The notes: generated from the letters alone by a model not told the origin. Numbered from the stretch's first letter, positions 1-10,906 are shown. The stretch is DNA of 64,000 bases from Lachancea thermotolerans CBS 6340 (GCF_000142805.1 NC_013083.1:1612001-1676000); one strand, 5' to 3'. Program-made: numbers and translations.

Positions 1-1588
1 GACTAAATTCGAATGTTCGAACGCTCCCCATTCTCTTCGACATGGCTTGCGTCCCAATCTTGGCGCCGATTGCCGTGCTTGTCGTGGCAACAATTGCGGT
101 ACCTCCAACGCCTGTCAAAAATCCCGTAGCACCTGTTATGCCTGCGGTGGATAAACCTGCGGCTATGCCTGCACCAATAACTGGAGCGAGCAATCCACCA
201 CTCAGCCCTAACACAACGGATCCCCCTAATGTTGCAAGCCCCACATAATAAAGTTTACGTCTCTTGTTTTTCTTTCTGCGTGTCTTCATATGCTCATCTT
301 CGTTCCACACTTGTTCTTCAGTGGACTGCTCCATATCTAGCGCATCTATGATTCGCCTTTCGAACTCACAGACCTCAGTATGGGAAATCTTCATCACTTC
401 AGCAAATTTTATGAGCAGAGTCCTCGAGCGCGCATCATAATTAGTGTCTGCAAGAAGCAGGAGAAAAAGATCACACAATATTGTCCATGCCACATCTATT
501 TTGAGTTTTGCTTCTTTCGTCAGGTCTATTGGCTGAAGAATTTTGGAGGGGGGAGGATTGTTGACGTCGGTTTCTTGGAGATCCGGAGTTTGGGGCTTTT
601 TTTCACTCTTTTGTTCCCAAGGGTTTTCAACAACCTGGGACACCTTGAGACACTTACAAAGGTCTTCTAGAGCTACGCCGTGACTCGTCAGCCCTTCCAC
701 CATGCGGATCTCCTCGGGCGATATATCCATATGCTCGTAGAGCCTGTGTAGGATGGTGCTCTTCCATTGGCCCATGTCTTTCTGTAACTTTTGTAGGTTC
801 TGAGCAAGCTTCTTGCGCCCTGTGAGATTAGTACATAGACAGATCAACGCTAGGCGGGTGCATAGTTCATCCGCGAGCACTGATACGGACCCAACATAGG
901 CAAACTTTTCTTTGTCGCTGAGCAAGTTCTTGGTAAAAGAAAGTTGGTTTTCTGGGTTAAGTTCGTTGGTGGATTCCTCTGGATCCTCAAACTCGTCGAA
1001 GGAGTCATTGCGAGGGCCTGCCCCGTTCAAAGACCTGTTGGATTCATTCAGAAGTTTGTGGTTAAACAGAAACTCTGTTTTTTTGTTGGTGACCTGCGAC
1101 CGTTGTGCCTGGCCTTCGTCGGCGACCTTGGTGTATCCGAAAGTAGACATGCGTTTCTGGGGCGACTGTTGGCCCGCGGCTGTTGGGGCCGAGGGGCGCT
1201 GCGCGTCGCGCTGCGGCCCGGGGGAACATTCTGCTTTGATGGCCAGCTCGCCACTATTGTTATACAGGTCGTAAGACGAAATCGCAGGCACTGCCGCCCA
1301 ATCTTGTGACGAATCGGAATTAGACTCCTCATCCCGTGCATTAACGTCTGCAGCCTGGTCCTGGGCTAGAAGCGGGGGCGCATTCTGTTCCCTAGGGTTT
1401 TCAGTGCTTTTAAGCGCTTCTCTAGCGCCCTCTGCCTCCATGTTCTCAGCTCTTGGTTCCTTAGCCGGCGTGGACGACGCATTCACGTCTGCCGCACGAT
1501 CCTTCGCGTCCTTCGCGCGTGCATTGCGTTTAGTGATTTTGAGCTCTCTCAGCCCAGCTGCGAACTCGTCGTCCGATTCATTTCCCAT
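1..1588 (-). CDS. MIL1: MIL1-like DUF726 (TMCO4-type) putative lipase, 5' part only
   Basis: An uninterrupted minus-strand frame runs from an ATG at 1588 off the left edge, giving the first 529 codons. The N-terminal 330 or so residues are hydrophilic and low-complexity. A more conserved region follows, then a basic patch (KTRRKKNKRRK, near residue 435) and a long Gly/Ala-rich hydrophobic segment (about 443-515). It ends in SKRMGSVRTFEF, a hallmark of the DUF726/TMCO4 family. The S. cerevisiae member YFL034W (Mil1) is a putative membrane-associated lipase reported to bind clathrin adaptor AP-1. The catalytic Ser region lies beyond the window, so activity cannot be judged. It is divergently transcribed from RPL22, as expected from synteny. 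Confidence 0.85.
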   Translation of the reverse strand, partial: MGNESDDEFAAGLRELKITKRNARAKDAKDRAADVNASSTPAKEPRAENMEAEGAREALKSTENPREQNAPPLLAQDQAADVNARDEESNSDSSQDWAAVPAISSYDLYNNSGELAIKAECSPGPQRDAQRPSAPTAAGQQSPQKRMSTFGYTKVADEGQAQRSQVTNKKTEFLFNHKLLNESNRSLNGAGPRNDSFDEFEDPEESTNELNPENQLSFTKNLLSDKEKFAYVGSVSVLADELCTRLALICLCTNLTGRKKLAQNLQKLQKDMGQWKSTILHRLYEHMDISPEEIRMVEGLTSHGVALEDLCKCLKVSQVVENPWEQKSEKKPQTPDLQETDVNNPPPSKILQPIDLTKEAKLKIDVAWTILCDLFLLLLADTNYDARSRTLLIKFAEVMKISHTEVCEFERRIIDALDMEQSTEEQVWNEDEHMKTRRKKNKRRKLYYVGLATLGGSVVLGLSGGLLAPVIGAGIAAGLSTAGITGATGFLTGVGGTAIVATTSTAIGAKIGTQAMSKRMGSVRTFEFS

Positions 1589-1949
1589 GTTTCAGCACAA
1601 ACTGACCCTCTTCAGCGCCATACACAAGCCTTTGAACATCTACGACGCACTTGTCTCACACCCTGTTCAACTGTTCACTGCGCTGTTGAAATTTGAATGA
1701 TTTTAGGGCTTCCACTTTTCATTAGGGCATTAACGCGTATTTGGTGATATGAGACTGCAAATCTGTACACCATAATGTTTCTGTTAGTCCGGATACTTTT
1801 TCGAAAATTCTTAGCTGGAAACTTGAAAATGTGTAACCGACGCAACTTTTGGCTGAAAAATTCAGGAATTTGGGTACCTATATAGAAAAGGCCCACGATT
1901 TCAAGTTGTTAACCCATCACGATCAGTCTTCAGAACTAAAACTCGAACA
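1589..1949. promoter_or_regulatory. MIL1/RPL22 divergent promoter with Tbf1-like sites
   Basis: This 361-bp divergent spacer holds TTAGGGCT at 1703-1710, whose reverse complement fits the Tbf1 consensus ARCCCTAA, and a close relative TTAGGGCA at 1722-1729. Both lie about 220-250 bp upstream of RPL22. Tbf1 is known to drive ribosomal protein genes in many yeasts outside the S. cerevisiae clade. A TATATA lies near 1878. Tbf1 use here is inferred from the motif only. Confidence 0.5.
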
Positions 1950-2531
1950 ATGGCCCCAGTTGTATGTGCTATATGATGATTGAACGATAAGTTACGAAGT
2001 GTATCTCTGTTGTTGATGACACATGAGGCTCCCACGAATTGAAGACACGACTACCGTGTGGTTTGGCTTTTCTGTTTGTTAATTATTTACATCAGGAGCG
2101 ACAGTTCCTTTGTGATTGTTAATAGCAGTAGGCATTCTTGTAACTGAGGATCGTGTTCAAGTACTAACCGGCGGCCTCTGCAGACCTCCAGAAAGCAAAA
2201 GATCACCAAGACCTTCACCGTCGACGTTTCGTCCCCAACCGAAAACGGTGTGTTCGACCCAGCTTCTTACGCCAAGTACTTGATTGACCACATCAAGGTC
2301 GACGGCCACTTGGGTAACTTGGGTAACGCCATCACTGTCGAGCAAAACGACTCTGTTGTCACCGTTGTCTCGACCACCAAGTTCTCCGGTAAGTACTTGA
2401 AGTACCTGACCAAGAAGTACTTGAAGAAGAACCAGTTGAGAGACTGGATCAGATTCATCTCCACCAAGACCAACCAATACAAGTTGGCCTTCTACCAAGT
2501 CACCCCAGAGGACGAGGAAGACGAAGAGTAA
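1950..2531 (+). CDS. RPL22: Ribosomal protein eL22, spliced
   Basis: A two-exon gene for the 60S protein eL22. Exon 1 is 1950-1961 (MAPV) and exon 2 is 2184-2531, joined in phase 0 to give 119 residues, close to the family length. The body matches yeast Rpl22 almost throughout ([20 protein letters not shown], then WIRF). The tail is acidic (EDEEDEE). Codon use is strongly biased, as in highly expressed yeast genes. S. cerevisiae keeps two copies, RPL22A (YLR061W) and RPL22B (YFL034C-A); this is the single unduplicated ortholog, next to neighbours of both (BMT6 and MOB2/MIL1). The four-codon first exon follows the family's gene structure. Confidence 0.97.
1962..2183 (+). other. RPL22 intron (222 nt)
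   Basis: Donor GTATGT at 1962-1967, branch site TACTAAC at 2162-2168, acceptor CAG at 2181-2183. The branch-to-acceptor distance is short. In S. cerevisiae and K. lactis, RPL22 introns are reported to be bound by Rpl22 protein, which lowers splicing. Whether this intron folds the same way cannot be seen by eye. Confidence 0.95.
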
Positions 2532-2925
2532 TTGCATAGCATCAGCTAGCAAGGACTTCCTAAGTATTTTATTTTCTCGTTTTTCAGTTTGGCTTTAATT
2601 TGATGTGTTAATCAATCATATGTGTTGGGTGGCCCGAGGCGCGACTCTGCGGCTCGGCCCGGTTGGCAGTTTGACTCAGACTGCTTATCCGGGATCTCTG
2701 CAGGCGTCTCTGCGCAGGTTTATCGTGTATCAAGAACAATTGTATAATAATGGACATAAGTACGCGCATTTATCTGCACGCGGCCTTTGGCCGCTCTGCC
2801 GTTGTTTCTTTGATGCGTTTTGAATTCATTGATGAGCTAGCTATATTGCATGTTTTTTTAGCATTTGGAATTTTCTTCAGTCGATGCGATGACCTAGCAA
2901 CATTTTAGGACAGCAGCATACTGAG
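2532..2925. promoter_or_regulatory. RPL22 3' region and BMT6 promoter
   Basis: A 394-bp spacer between two plus-strand genes. A PAC-like core GCGATGA lies at 2886-2892, 34 bp before the BMT6 ATG, which suits a ribosome-biogenesis gene. The GC-rich stretch near 2630-2720 fits no RNA gene I could recognise. Confidence 0.4.
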
Positions 2926-3882
2926 ATGGCAAAGGATGCTACCAAGACTCTTCCAACACACCATACCGCCAGCTTACCTCCGCAGCATATAGTTGACTTA
3001 TTCAAAGTCTGCTTTGACCCGGAGCTCTACAAAAACGAACAAGATGTGCTCAGTGCTGCAATCCAAAGTGTCAAGACCGATTTGTACAATAGAGACTACC
3101 CCGCTGCTTTTAACTCGTTTGAGAAAAGGACAGCTTACTGTACAAGGTGGTCGCCATCCCGAGCAATAGCGTACGCGTCTCTTTTCAGTCAACTGCGGCC
3201 TGTACGAGAGGTTATCAAATGCGAGAAAGAGAGCAGCTCAAGCAGTAACGTCTTGTGTGTTGGAGGTGGCGCGGGCGGTGAGCTTATTGGAATTGCAAGT
3301 ATCTTCACCCCTTCTATTGACTTCAACGCAAAGTACGCAACCACCAAATCTGCGGTTCAATCCAAGAGACTGACCGTGAAATTGGTTGACATTGCAGACT
3401 GGAGCGCGGTTGTGGATAGGCTCAAGGGCACAATGCGCGATGTTTGGTTGTTTGACCATTCGTCAGATCTAGATGTGCAGTCACTCAATCTGAACGTCTT
3501 GAAAACAGGCGCCTCTGACCTAGGTGTGCCGTCTCTGGACCTGATTACCTTACTTTTCACCACAAACGAGCTTTTTATGGAGGACAAAGCCGGAAGTATC
3601 CGCTTCTTCCAGATGCTCAATAAGGAATGTTCTTCAGGCTGCTACCTTCTCATCGCTGAGAGCGCAGGAAGCTACTCGCACATCACGGTGGGTACCAAGA
3701 AGTTTCCTATTCAATTCCTTATCGATACGCTACTACTTGGAAAGCGCGGGGAAGAAAGTGAAGGGCAATGGGAGCTCGTTGATCAGAACGACTCCATATG
3801 GTACCGTGCAAAAGATGACATGGACTACCCATTGAAGGTCGAAAACATGAGATTTTTCTACAGACTTTATAGAAAGAAGTAG
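2926..3882 (+). CDS. BMT6: 25S rRNA m3U methyltransferase, BMT6-like
   Basis: A 318-residue protein with a Rossmann-type methyltransferase glycine motif (CVGGGAGGELIGIA, about residues 107-120) that would hold S-adenosylmethionine. A later acidic/hydrophobic strand fits the motif order. It resembles S. cerevisiae YLR063W (Bmt6), reported to methylate a uridine (U2843) of 25S rRNA at N3. The position right after RPL22 copies the RPL22A-YLR063W order on chromosome XII, and a PAC-like core sits just upstream. Identification rests on the overall sequence and synteny; a different Bmt-type target is possible but less likely. Confidence 0.85.
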   Translation: MAKDATKTLPTHHTASLPPQHIVDLFKVCFDPELYKNEQDVLSAAIQSVKTDLYNRDYPAAFNSFEKRTAYCTRWSPSRAIAYASLFSQLRPVREVIKCEKESSSSSNVLCVGGGAGGELIGIASIFTPSIDFNAKYATTKSAVQSKRLTVKLVDIADWSAVVDRLKGTMRDVWLFDHSSDLDVQSLNLNVLKTGASDLGVPSLDLITLLFTTNELFMEDKAGSIRFFQMLNKECSSGCYLLIAESAGSYSHITVGTKKFPIQFLIDTLLLGKRGEESEGQWELVDQNDSIWYRAKDDMDYPLKVENMRFFYRLYRKK

Positions 3883-4090
3883 AGTTCGAGAGGCTGGCTA
3901 TCTTGTTGGTTTCAGTAGTAGGACATTTACAAGCCTACGTCGATAACGTGTGTAGAGTGCCAAAGGCCTTTGAGGTTGAAGCCAAGCGGTCATCGGTCAC
4001 GAATTGTTCGTTGATGATCTCGATCGCTACATCATAAAATGCATTGTTGCATACCAGAACTAAGGAAACGTAGCGAGTCTCAAAGCGTGG

Positions 4091-4997
4091 ATGTCTTTCT
4101 TCAACTCATTCAAGTATGTGCCATTTTTTGAGGCTTCTGGACTTCTAATTCGATTTTTAATACTAACGGGCCTCAAAACAAAGAGGATTTACGAGAAGCA
4201 GTAAAAAGACCAAAAACCAGAATGTGGGAACAACAGCTAATTCTGTGAACTCTGTGTATCCGAACGCTCATAACAACAGCTCTAAGCTTCTTTCAAGACA
4301 AGTGCACTCGCCAGTTCGTCAAGCCCCGTCATCTCATAACACTAATAGTTTTCAACAGCAGCAGCAACAGCAACAGGTGCATGCAATACCTTCAGAAAGA
4401 GTCGAAACCCAGCAGTCTCTATTCTTGAGTGAGCCGTTCGTGAGGACTGCTCTCGTTAAGGGCTCTTTTAAAACTATTGTACAGCTGCCAAAGTACGTGG
4501 ACCTGGGCGAGTGGGTCGCGCTGAATGTTTTCGAGTTTTACACCAACCTGAATCAATTCTACGGTATCATCGCCGAGTATGTTACACCGGACGTCTACCC
4601 TACCATGAACGCGGGCCCTCACACTGACTACATGTGGCTGGATGCGAACAGTAGACAGGTTTCCTTACCTGCAGGACAATACATTGATCTGGCACTAACA
4701 TGGATCAGCAACAAGGTGTCTGACCAAACTCTTTTTCCAACGCAAAACGGATATCCATTTCCCCAGAATTTTGTTCAAGACATGCAAAGAATAATGGTGC
4801 AAATGTTCAGGATATTCGCCCACATGTATCACCATCATTTCGACAAAATTATACACTTGTCACTCGAGGCTCATTGGAACTCTCTTTTTGCTCATTTCAT
4901 AAGCTTTGCGAAAGAATACAATCTTGTGGATAGAAAGGAGATGTACCCATTAGGACCTTTGATCGAAAATTTGGAAAGACAAGGCAAGATTATTTAG
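4091..4997 (+). CDS. MOB2: Mob2, activator of the Cbk1 kinase, spliced
   Basis: Exon 1 (4091-4113) encodes MSFFNSF plus two bases of the next codon; exon 2 is 4202-4997. The spliced product is 272 residues. The N-terminal third is Ser/Asn-rich with an eight-Gln run. A Mob1/phocein domain fills the rest, with family motifs such as FLSEPFVRTALVKGSFKTIV, MNAGPHTDY and MYHHHFDKIIHLSLEAHWNS. Mob2 binds and activates the NDR kinase Cbk1 in the RAM network, which controls daughter-cell Ace2 and polarised growth. The S. cerevisiae gene (YFL034C-B) also has a short first exon. It is convergent with RPO41. Confidence 0.96.
4114..4201 (+). other. MOB2 intron (88 nt)
   Basis: Donor GTATGT at 4114-4119, branch site TACTAAC at 4161-4167, acceptor CAG ending at 4201. 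Joining here gives NKKTKNQ after MSFFNSF, similar to the S. cerevisiae Mob2 N-terminus, which supports the junction. Confidence 0.95.
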
Positions 4998-5131
4998 ATG
5001 AGTATTGAGCTTTAACAAAAAAATGCATGAAATATTAAAAGAAGGTATATATTGAGAAAGGTTGACTGGTGTTTTTATTTACAAGGTTTAAAATTGGACA
5101 TAAAATGTCCATATGCAGTTTTGATCAGGTC

Positions 5132-8100
5132 TCAAGAGAAGAAATACTTACTCTTCTCTAGCTCCCTGACATCAAAGTCTCCCTTTGGCGGAATTTGAGG
5201 CAAAGTGAGCGGCGCCAAAACTACTAGACAGCTGGCGTCGCTTGTCTTTTCAAGATTTGAGATGTCACCTGCTCCAGCAACCAGGGAGACTGTTGTTACC
5301 ATGTTGGCGCCTTCTGCCTGTTCTGAGGCATCTTCTGAGCTCAGCAGCTGGATGCGCTTTTTCTCCATATAGATTTCATCTGCTAAAGTAAACGGCCTTC
5401 CGAGCTTTTGGCTTAGTTTTTTCTTAAGGTCTGTTACCTTCATTGCCACCTCTGATTTCTTGTCTATTTTCAGAATCTGTAGGTAATTCTTGTAGCGCTC
5501 ATCAAATTCATCCTTCAGTCTTTCGATGAGGTCGACCTCGTGTAGCTTGATGAACTGCTCTCTTAGAACAACATTCATTGTGTCAACATCGCAAGCGTGC
5601 GTCCAGTATGAATCGTGCACAGCCGCAAAATCGAGACCCTTTTCTCCACATTTTGCAGCAGAAAGTAACATGTGTGAAGCATCTAGGGAGTGGATGAAAT
5701 TTGGTGGAAAGCCAGCTTTTTGCCTCCTGGCATTTATAGGATTAATCGCGAAGGGGTCACTTATGAAAACCGTTTGAAGGTTTGTTGCGACCTGCTTCTT
5801 ACCGTTCTCTCTATAAGGTTGAACAATTGGTAAACCAAGCGGAGTGGTCCAAATAACAGAAGACATAAAATCAGGCTTGTTGCCATTTTTCAAAGTTTTT
5901 TCGTCGACATCGAGTCTTATAGACTTTGAAATCCGCTTAGCGCACTCGCCTAACCAGTCTTGAATGAGGTGGGCGCCCTCAAACAGCTCTCTCACAGATG
6001 CAAATACATGTTTGGTCAAATATTTTGACAATTCGTAGGACCGTTTGTGGTCGTTGAAAAGAGTCGACAATTGTTTGTCAATTTGATGCGTGGCTCCGAT
6101 GTATGTTACGCCATAAACATTAGTCATCACCGTCTGCTTAACAACTTTTCTCTTTATCTTATCCTTAAGAAGGGCAGCGGTCTCATCACCATTAGCCGCA
6201 GCCTTTTCGAGCCTCGCAACCACCAACTTTGCGACATGAGAGTAAACGTCTTGGGGCCGATCGCTAGGGACAAGATTGACTTGAGTAGCGCCCTCAATGT
6301 CGCCCCCGAGCGCAGCGTAGTGCTGTAGACCATTGCAAGTACCATCCTGGTGCACTGGTTGGTGAGAAACAAAGTCGTCGGGATTACTCATCTTCAAAGC
6401 CTCATTGAGCTCCATACATGTTGCCAAAGCCTGCCAAGGCTTATCTGCTTCTTTCCACCAACACTTTCCGTCCAGCGGATGTTCTGCGGAATCTCTGATA
6501 TCGTCAATGTGGTCTTCTGCAAAACGTACACGATCTTCTAGAGGAGCCTTATCAAAGCCAAAAAGATTTGATAGGTGAACCTTCAGCCATCTCAGGCCCG
6601 TTGAACCAAGACGCTTGCCATGCCAGAAAGTCATTAATCCTCTGCTCATGTCATTTCCTAAGTGATTGAAATGGGGTGATAAAGGATAAGCACGTCCTCT
6701 AAAATCAAGGTTATGGGGGAAGTAAAACTTCTCTCCTAAAAATGCTCTCGCTATCTCAAGCTTGTAGTTAGCGTCACATCTTGCAGAGCGGTTTCCAGAA
6801 AACTCATTTGCCAACTCTTTGTTTTTGAGTTTCCATTCCCTGTGAACAGATGGATCTGCATCTCTAGGCGGCTGTGGTGTCAATGTGAGTTTTTCCTGAA
6901 TTCCTGGTATATCCAAAAATGGTTTGCCGCTATTCCAGACTTGAGACATAACATTAAACATCTTCCGGTTGACTGTCCATGGTGTTTCACCTAGAACATT
7001 CAAACCGCGGTAGACGTTATCGATGGCACCTGCATCAGACACAGCTTTGAGGTAAGCAACTTGTTCGGGTGAATCTTTTGATCTAATGAGCGTAGATTGG
7101 GTGTAGTAATAGCCACCTGAGTTCCAGCTGTTCCAAGCGCGCGGCTTTACTAACATTGGAAGAAGCTGTGGCTGAACAGCCGCTACCAAGCGTTCGCCAT
7201 TGAGTTGGTGAATCAATGATCTGTGGATTTTTAGCACACCAAGCTTCGACCCATTGTGGTACTGGTACCCATGGGAGAAAGCTGGGGCTTCGCCCTTGAT
7301 CTTCTCATTTGTGACAGGATCAACACCTTCAACTTTCACTTTAGCTACATGAATCAACATGGAGATCAAAATAGAACCGATCTTGGCACGAGCCTCTTGA
7401 GGCCAGAGAACTTTGGATTCTTCTATCTTAATAGATCTGAAAGTGGCTCTCGCCCGCTGGACCATGAGCTTGAATTCATGAGACTTTTTGTTAACGTCCT
7501 TGAAAACGTGGGATTCATTTTTCAGAAGCATTTCTGCTCTAAATTCCATTTCGATAGCTTTTCCGACTGAAATGACAGCCCTCGCTGTCCTCATTCCCTC
7601 GATGATTCCGCCCGTCGAGTTAAGCTTCAACAGTTCTAGTATTGTAATCACACACATTTTCTCGGGATCAACCAGTGTCAGATAAGGTCCGTATTCTTGC
7701 CTGGCCTTGTTTTGCTTCTTCTCTTGAGGCGATAAAGAAGTATCTTGAGCGGTCTTATTTGCCACCGCAGCGCAGCGTCTTACTTCTTCTTTCACGAGGG
7801 GTAGCATAAGGTTGAACCATTCCCAGAGTTTAATGTTGAGCTTTTTTTGGATGGAGAGATCCCCTCTAGACTTCGCTTCTTCGAAGTCGTGCCTCCAGCG
7901 CTCTTTTGCAGCGTCTGTGGCCCGGTTTTCGAGCTGGTGCTGTCTATCCTGATTGAACTCATCAAGAGCGCTTTCGAAGGAACGCCTTTCTTCTTCGCTC
8001 TTGAGATTGCGAAACATTTCAAAAAAATCTATGCTCTCTTTCTCTTGATCGAAGTTAAGCAAATTAGAGGATGTGTCAAAGTTGAATGATGTAATCTGCT

Positions 8101-9001
8101 TTTTCTGGTCCTCTGTGAACGAAAGCCCCAGTAATGTGTGTCGTACTACCTTCATGCCTATAGTATCAACTGCCAAAAGTTCTTTGGCGTCCTTGTCTAG
8201 GGGCTCAATGTTGCGGTCTAGAGCGACTTCCCCATGAGAGAGCGCCTTAGCATTGATCTCAGAAGACTGTTGTGATGACAGCATTTCCCCGGTCACTATA
8301 TTACCGGATTCTATTAGAGGACGTACAGCAGCTGGAAGTTCGTTTAGGCTGACCAACTTAAGATCATGCACTAAGGATTTGTAGTTTGGTACTGTAAGGA
8401 CATCGACGTTGCTTAAAATACTTCTTTGTCCTGACACGGCCATCTTAAAATAAATTTTGCAGTGTTCCAGCTTCGCCTCAGCAGAAGAAGAGAGTTTGAG
8501 CGCATGATGAATCAAAATTGCGAGGGTTTTGTCGTTGTATTCACAGGCCGGAAACGTTTCTTGAATATCATGGAACAGTTTCTTGTCAAGGTCTTTTATG
8601 TCATGCAGAGTTTCCGCGTACTTCATTAGAAATTTGTTGTAGTCATCGATGAAGTACGCCTGATGCGATTTCAACGCGTAGAGTGACTTCAGAATAGAGA
8701 AGGCGCGTTCCATATATCCCGAATGAAGACAGGCTTCCAGCAGCGACCAGAGGTTCATTATGTCTCTGGATTCAGCAGCGCTGACGACAGCATGTGAGTG
8801 GTCAAAAGGGCCAAAATGTGGTGACATTGACACAGAAGATGATTTGAGGAAGCCTATGTCTTCCCGACCTGTCGCGCCACTCAGTCCATCGATATTTCCT
8901 GACGGCTTCCTCAGAAAAGCAGTCTGAGATACACATCTCAGCTGTGAGGTCAGCCGCTTAGATACTAGCATTCGGCTGCAAGATCTGGAAAATCTTAACA
9001 T
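5132..9001 (-). CDS. RPO41: Mitochondrial RNA polymerase
   Basis: A 1289-residue single-subunit T7-type polymerase that transcribes mitochondrial DNA. The first ATG in frame is at 9001; the frame is open about 30 bases further up but has no earlier ATG. The N-terminus ([20 protein letters not shown]) is a good matrix-targeting presequence. Conserved palm and fingers motifs appear in order: [19 protein letters not shown] from residue 766, [13 protein letters not shown] with catalytic Asp 886, the O-helix-like [13 protein letters not shown] near 955, and AVHDSYWTH with the second catalytic Asp 1130. The C-terminus ends in aromatic FFS, typical of the family. It corresponds to YFL036W, with TUB2 next to it as in S. 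cerevisiae. Confidence 0.98.
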   Translation of the reverse strand: MLRFSRSCSRMLVSKRLTSQLRCVSQTAFLRKPSGNIDGLSGATGREDIGFLKSSSVSMSPHFGPFDHSHAVVSAAESRDIMNLWSLLEACLHSGYMERAFSILKSLYALKSHQAYFIDDYNKFLMKYAETLHDIKDLDKKLFHDIQETFPACEYNDKTLAILIHHALKLSSSAEAKLEHCKIYFKMAVSGQRSILSNVDVLTVPNYKSLVHDLKLVSLNELPAAVRPLIESGNIVTGEMLSSQQSSEINAKALSHGEVALDRNIEPLDKDAKELLAVDTIGMKVVRHTLLGLSFTEDQKKQITSFNFDTSSNLLNFDQEKESIDFFEMFRNLKSEEERRSFESALDEFNQDRQHQLENRATDAAKERWRHDFEEAKSRGDLSIQKKLNIKLWEWFNLMLPLVKEEVRRCAAVANKTAQDTSLSPQEKKQNKARQEYGPYLTLVDPEKMCVITILELLKLNSTGGIIEGMRTARAVISVGKAIEMEFRAEMLLKNESHVFKDVNKKSHEFKLMVQRARATFRSIKIEESKVLWPQEARAKIGSILISMLIHVAKVKVEGVDPVTNEKIKGEAPAFSHGYQYHNGSKLGVLKIHRSLIHQLNGERLVAAVQPQLLPMLVKPRAWNSWNSGGYYYTQSTLIRSKDSPEQVAYLKAVSDAGAIDNVYRGLNVLGETPWTVNRKMFNVMSQVWNSGKPFLDIPGIQEKLTLTPQPPRDADPSVHREWKLKNKELANEFSGNRSARCDANYKLEIARAFLGEKFYFPHNLDFRGRAYPLSPHFNHLGNDMSRGLMTFWHGKRLGSTGLRWLKVHLSNLFGFDKAPLEDRVRFAEDHIDDIRDSAEHPLDGKCWWKEADKPWQALATCMELNEALKMSNPDDFVSHQPVHQDGTCNGLQHYAALGGDIEGATQVNLVPSDRPQDVYSHVAKLVVARLEKAAANGDETAALLKDKIKRKVVKQTVMTNVYGVTYIGATHQIDKQLSTLFNDHKRSYELSKYLTKHVFASVRELFEGAHLIQDWLGECAKRISKSIRLDVDEKTLKNGNKPDFMSSVIWTTPLGLPIVQPYRENGKKQVATNLQTVFISDPFAINPINARRQKAGFPPNFIHSLDASHMLLSAAKCGEKGLDFAAVHDSYWTHACDVDTMNVVLREQFIKLHEVDLIERLKDEFDERYKNYLQILKIDKKSEVAMKVTDLKKKLSQKLGRPFTLADEIYMEKKRIQLLSSEDASEQAEGANMVTTVSLVAGAGDISNLEKTSDASCLVVLAPLTLPQIPPKGDFDVRELEKSKYFFS

Positions 9002-9390
9002 AACTCTGCTTGGCGTGGGTGCTGTGCTCACAGTTCTTAGTAAACTGCTTTATCTCATCTCATCTCATCTGTCATTTCGAAAATTTTTCAGAATTCGATT
9101 CCTTTACTCCGCTATACAGTTATACGAATATGGGGCAACTTAAGCGCTCAGGCTCAGGACAGGCCCCTAGTAAATGGTGCTCTCGATAATTTGAGCAAGA
9201 TGGATATAACTACATTTGCAATAGAGTGCAGTTTGCCAGTAAGTCTTTGATCAAAAAAAAAGGATAACGTAGGATAAACAGAAAATCGAGAAAAAGTATT
9301 AGAATCACAGAAGCAACATGACTGGCAAATTAAAGTGATAAGTAAAGATTCGAGGCGTTGAAGGGCGTTTAGCCATGGGTATTGGTTTTT
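9002..9390. promoter_or_regulatory. RPO41 upstream region with tandem PAC-like cores; TUB2 3' region
   Basis: A 389-bp spacer between two minus-strand genes. At about 9051-9071 the top strand repeats ATCTC in tandem; on the RPO41 sense strand this reads as three overlapping GATGAG cores about 50-70 bp before the ATG. GATGAG is the core of the PAC element. The remainder is AT-rich with no other call. Confidence 0.4.
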
Positions 9391-10906
9391 TTATTCGAAG
9401 TTTTCAGGCAAAGGCTGTTCGTCGGCGTATTCAAGCTCTTCGTCGTCCTCGACGGTGGCCTCTTGGTATTGTTGATATTCGCTGACCAGGTCGTTCATGT
9501 TCGACTCGGCTTCAGAAAACTCAATCTCCTCCATACCCTCGCTTGTGTACCAGTGCAAAAATGCCTTTCTTCTGAACATTGCAGCGAACTGGTCGCCAAC
9601 TCTCTTGAATAGCTCTTGGATGGAGGTGGAGTTACCGATAAAGGTTGCGGACATATCGAGGTCTTTTGGAGCAACAGAGCACACAGCGGTCTGCACATTG
9701 TTAGGGATCCACTCAACAAAGTACGATGAATTACGTGTTTGGACCTTGTGCATTTCGTCCTCGACTTCTTTCACAGATACCTTACCTCTGAAAAAGGCAG
9801 CCACCGTCAAGTACCTACCGTTTCTTGGGTCGGAAGCGGCCATCATGTTCTTAGCGTCGAACATTTGTTGCGTGAGCTCGGGTACGCTCAACGATCTGAA
9901 GGATTGAGATCCGATCGAGGTTAGTGGGGCATAACCAACCATGAAGAAATGCAGACGAGGGAATGGCACCAAGTTGACAGCCAGTTTTCTTAAATCGGAG
10001 TTCAATTGACCTGGGTAACGTAGAGAAGTAGTGACACCAGACATGACCGACGAAACCAGGTGGTTGAGGTCGTTGTAAGAGGGTTGATTCAGCTTAAGTG
10101 TTCTCTGACAAATGTCATATAGCGCTTCATTGTCAATACAGAAGGTTTCGTCGGAGTGCTCAACCAGCTGGTGAACGGACAGAGTGGCGTTGTAAGGCTC
10201 TACGACGGTGTCGGAAGTCTTTGGGGAGGGCACCACGGAGAAGGTGGCCATCATTCTGTCTGGGAACTCCTCTCTGATCTTAGAGATCAACAGCGTACCC
10301 ATACCGGACCCTGTACCACCACCCAGGGAATGTGTGATCTGGAAACCTTGAAGCGAATCGCAGCCTTCTGCCTCGCGTCTGACAACGTCCATCACGGAGT
10401 CAACCAGCTCAGCACCCTCCGTGTAGTGGCCCTTGGCCCACACATTACCAGCAGAGGACTGGCCGAAGATGTGGTTGTCTGGTCTGAACAGGTTTCCGAT
10501 TCTGGAGTTGCGCACGGCGTCAATGGTACCAGGCTCGAGATCAACGTTCACAGAACGGGGGACCCACTTTCCGGACGAAGCCTCGTTGAAGTACACGTTC
10601 AAACGCGCTTTTTGGATGTCGTCAAGACCATGATAATTACCGTTGAAATCCAGACCGTGCTCGCCGCAAATGGTCTCCCAGAACGCAGCACCAATCTGGT
10701 TACCACACTGACCGGTAGAAATGTGAATCTACAAACAGCAAAATGTTAGTATTGTGGAGGATTTGATTTCTGAAACGAGGAGGCACGCGAGCACTGTTCG
10801 AGCGGCGATTATCGCGTTATGTGCAGCGGCACACGGCCACAGCGCGCGACCCGCCAACGTTCTGAACTAGCCCTGCTGGCCCGCGGTAACATACAATTTC
10901 TCTCAT
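9391..10906 (-). CDS. TUB2: Beta-tubulin, spliced
   Basis: Exon 1 (10906-10895) encodes MREI and exon 2 (10728-9391) continues [18 protein letters not shown], joined in phase 0 to 449 residues. The tubulin GTP-binding signature [10 protein letters not shown] lies near residue 140, and the C-terminal tail is acidic and ends in ENFE. It forms the alpha/beta dimer of spindle and cytoplasmic microtubules. It corresponds to YFL037W, and the RPO41-TUB2-YPT1 order matches S. cerevisiae VI-L. To my knowledge S. cerevisiae TUB2 has no intron, while many filamentous-fungal beta-tubulins have one after codon 4. The intron here is therefore probably ancestral. Codon bias is strong. Confidence 0.97.
10729..10894 (-). 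other. TUB2 intron (166 nt)
   Basis: On the minus strand the donor is GTATGT (10894-10889), the branch site TACTAAC (10751-10745) and the acceptor TAG ending at 10729. The spliced N-terminus [15 protein letters not shown] matches yeast beta-tubulin exactly where expected. Confidence 0.95.

Noticed and set aside
2605-2823. 72-codon frame between RPL22 and BMT6
   Set aside because: No similarity, no bias, and it lies in a normal-sized spacer.
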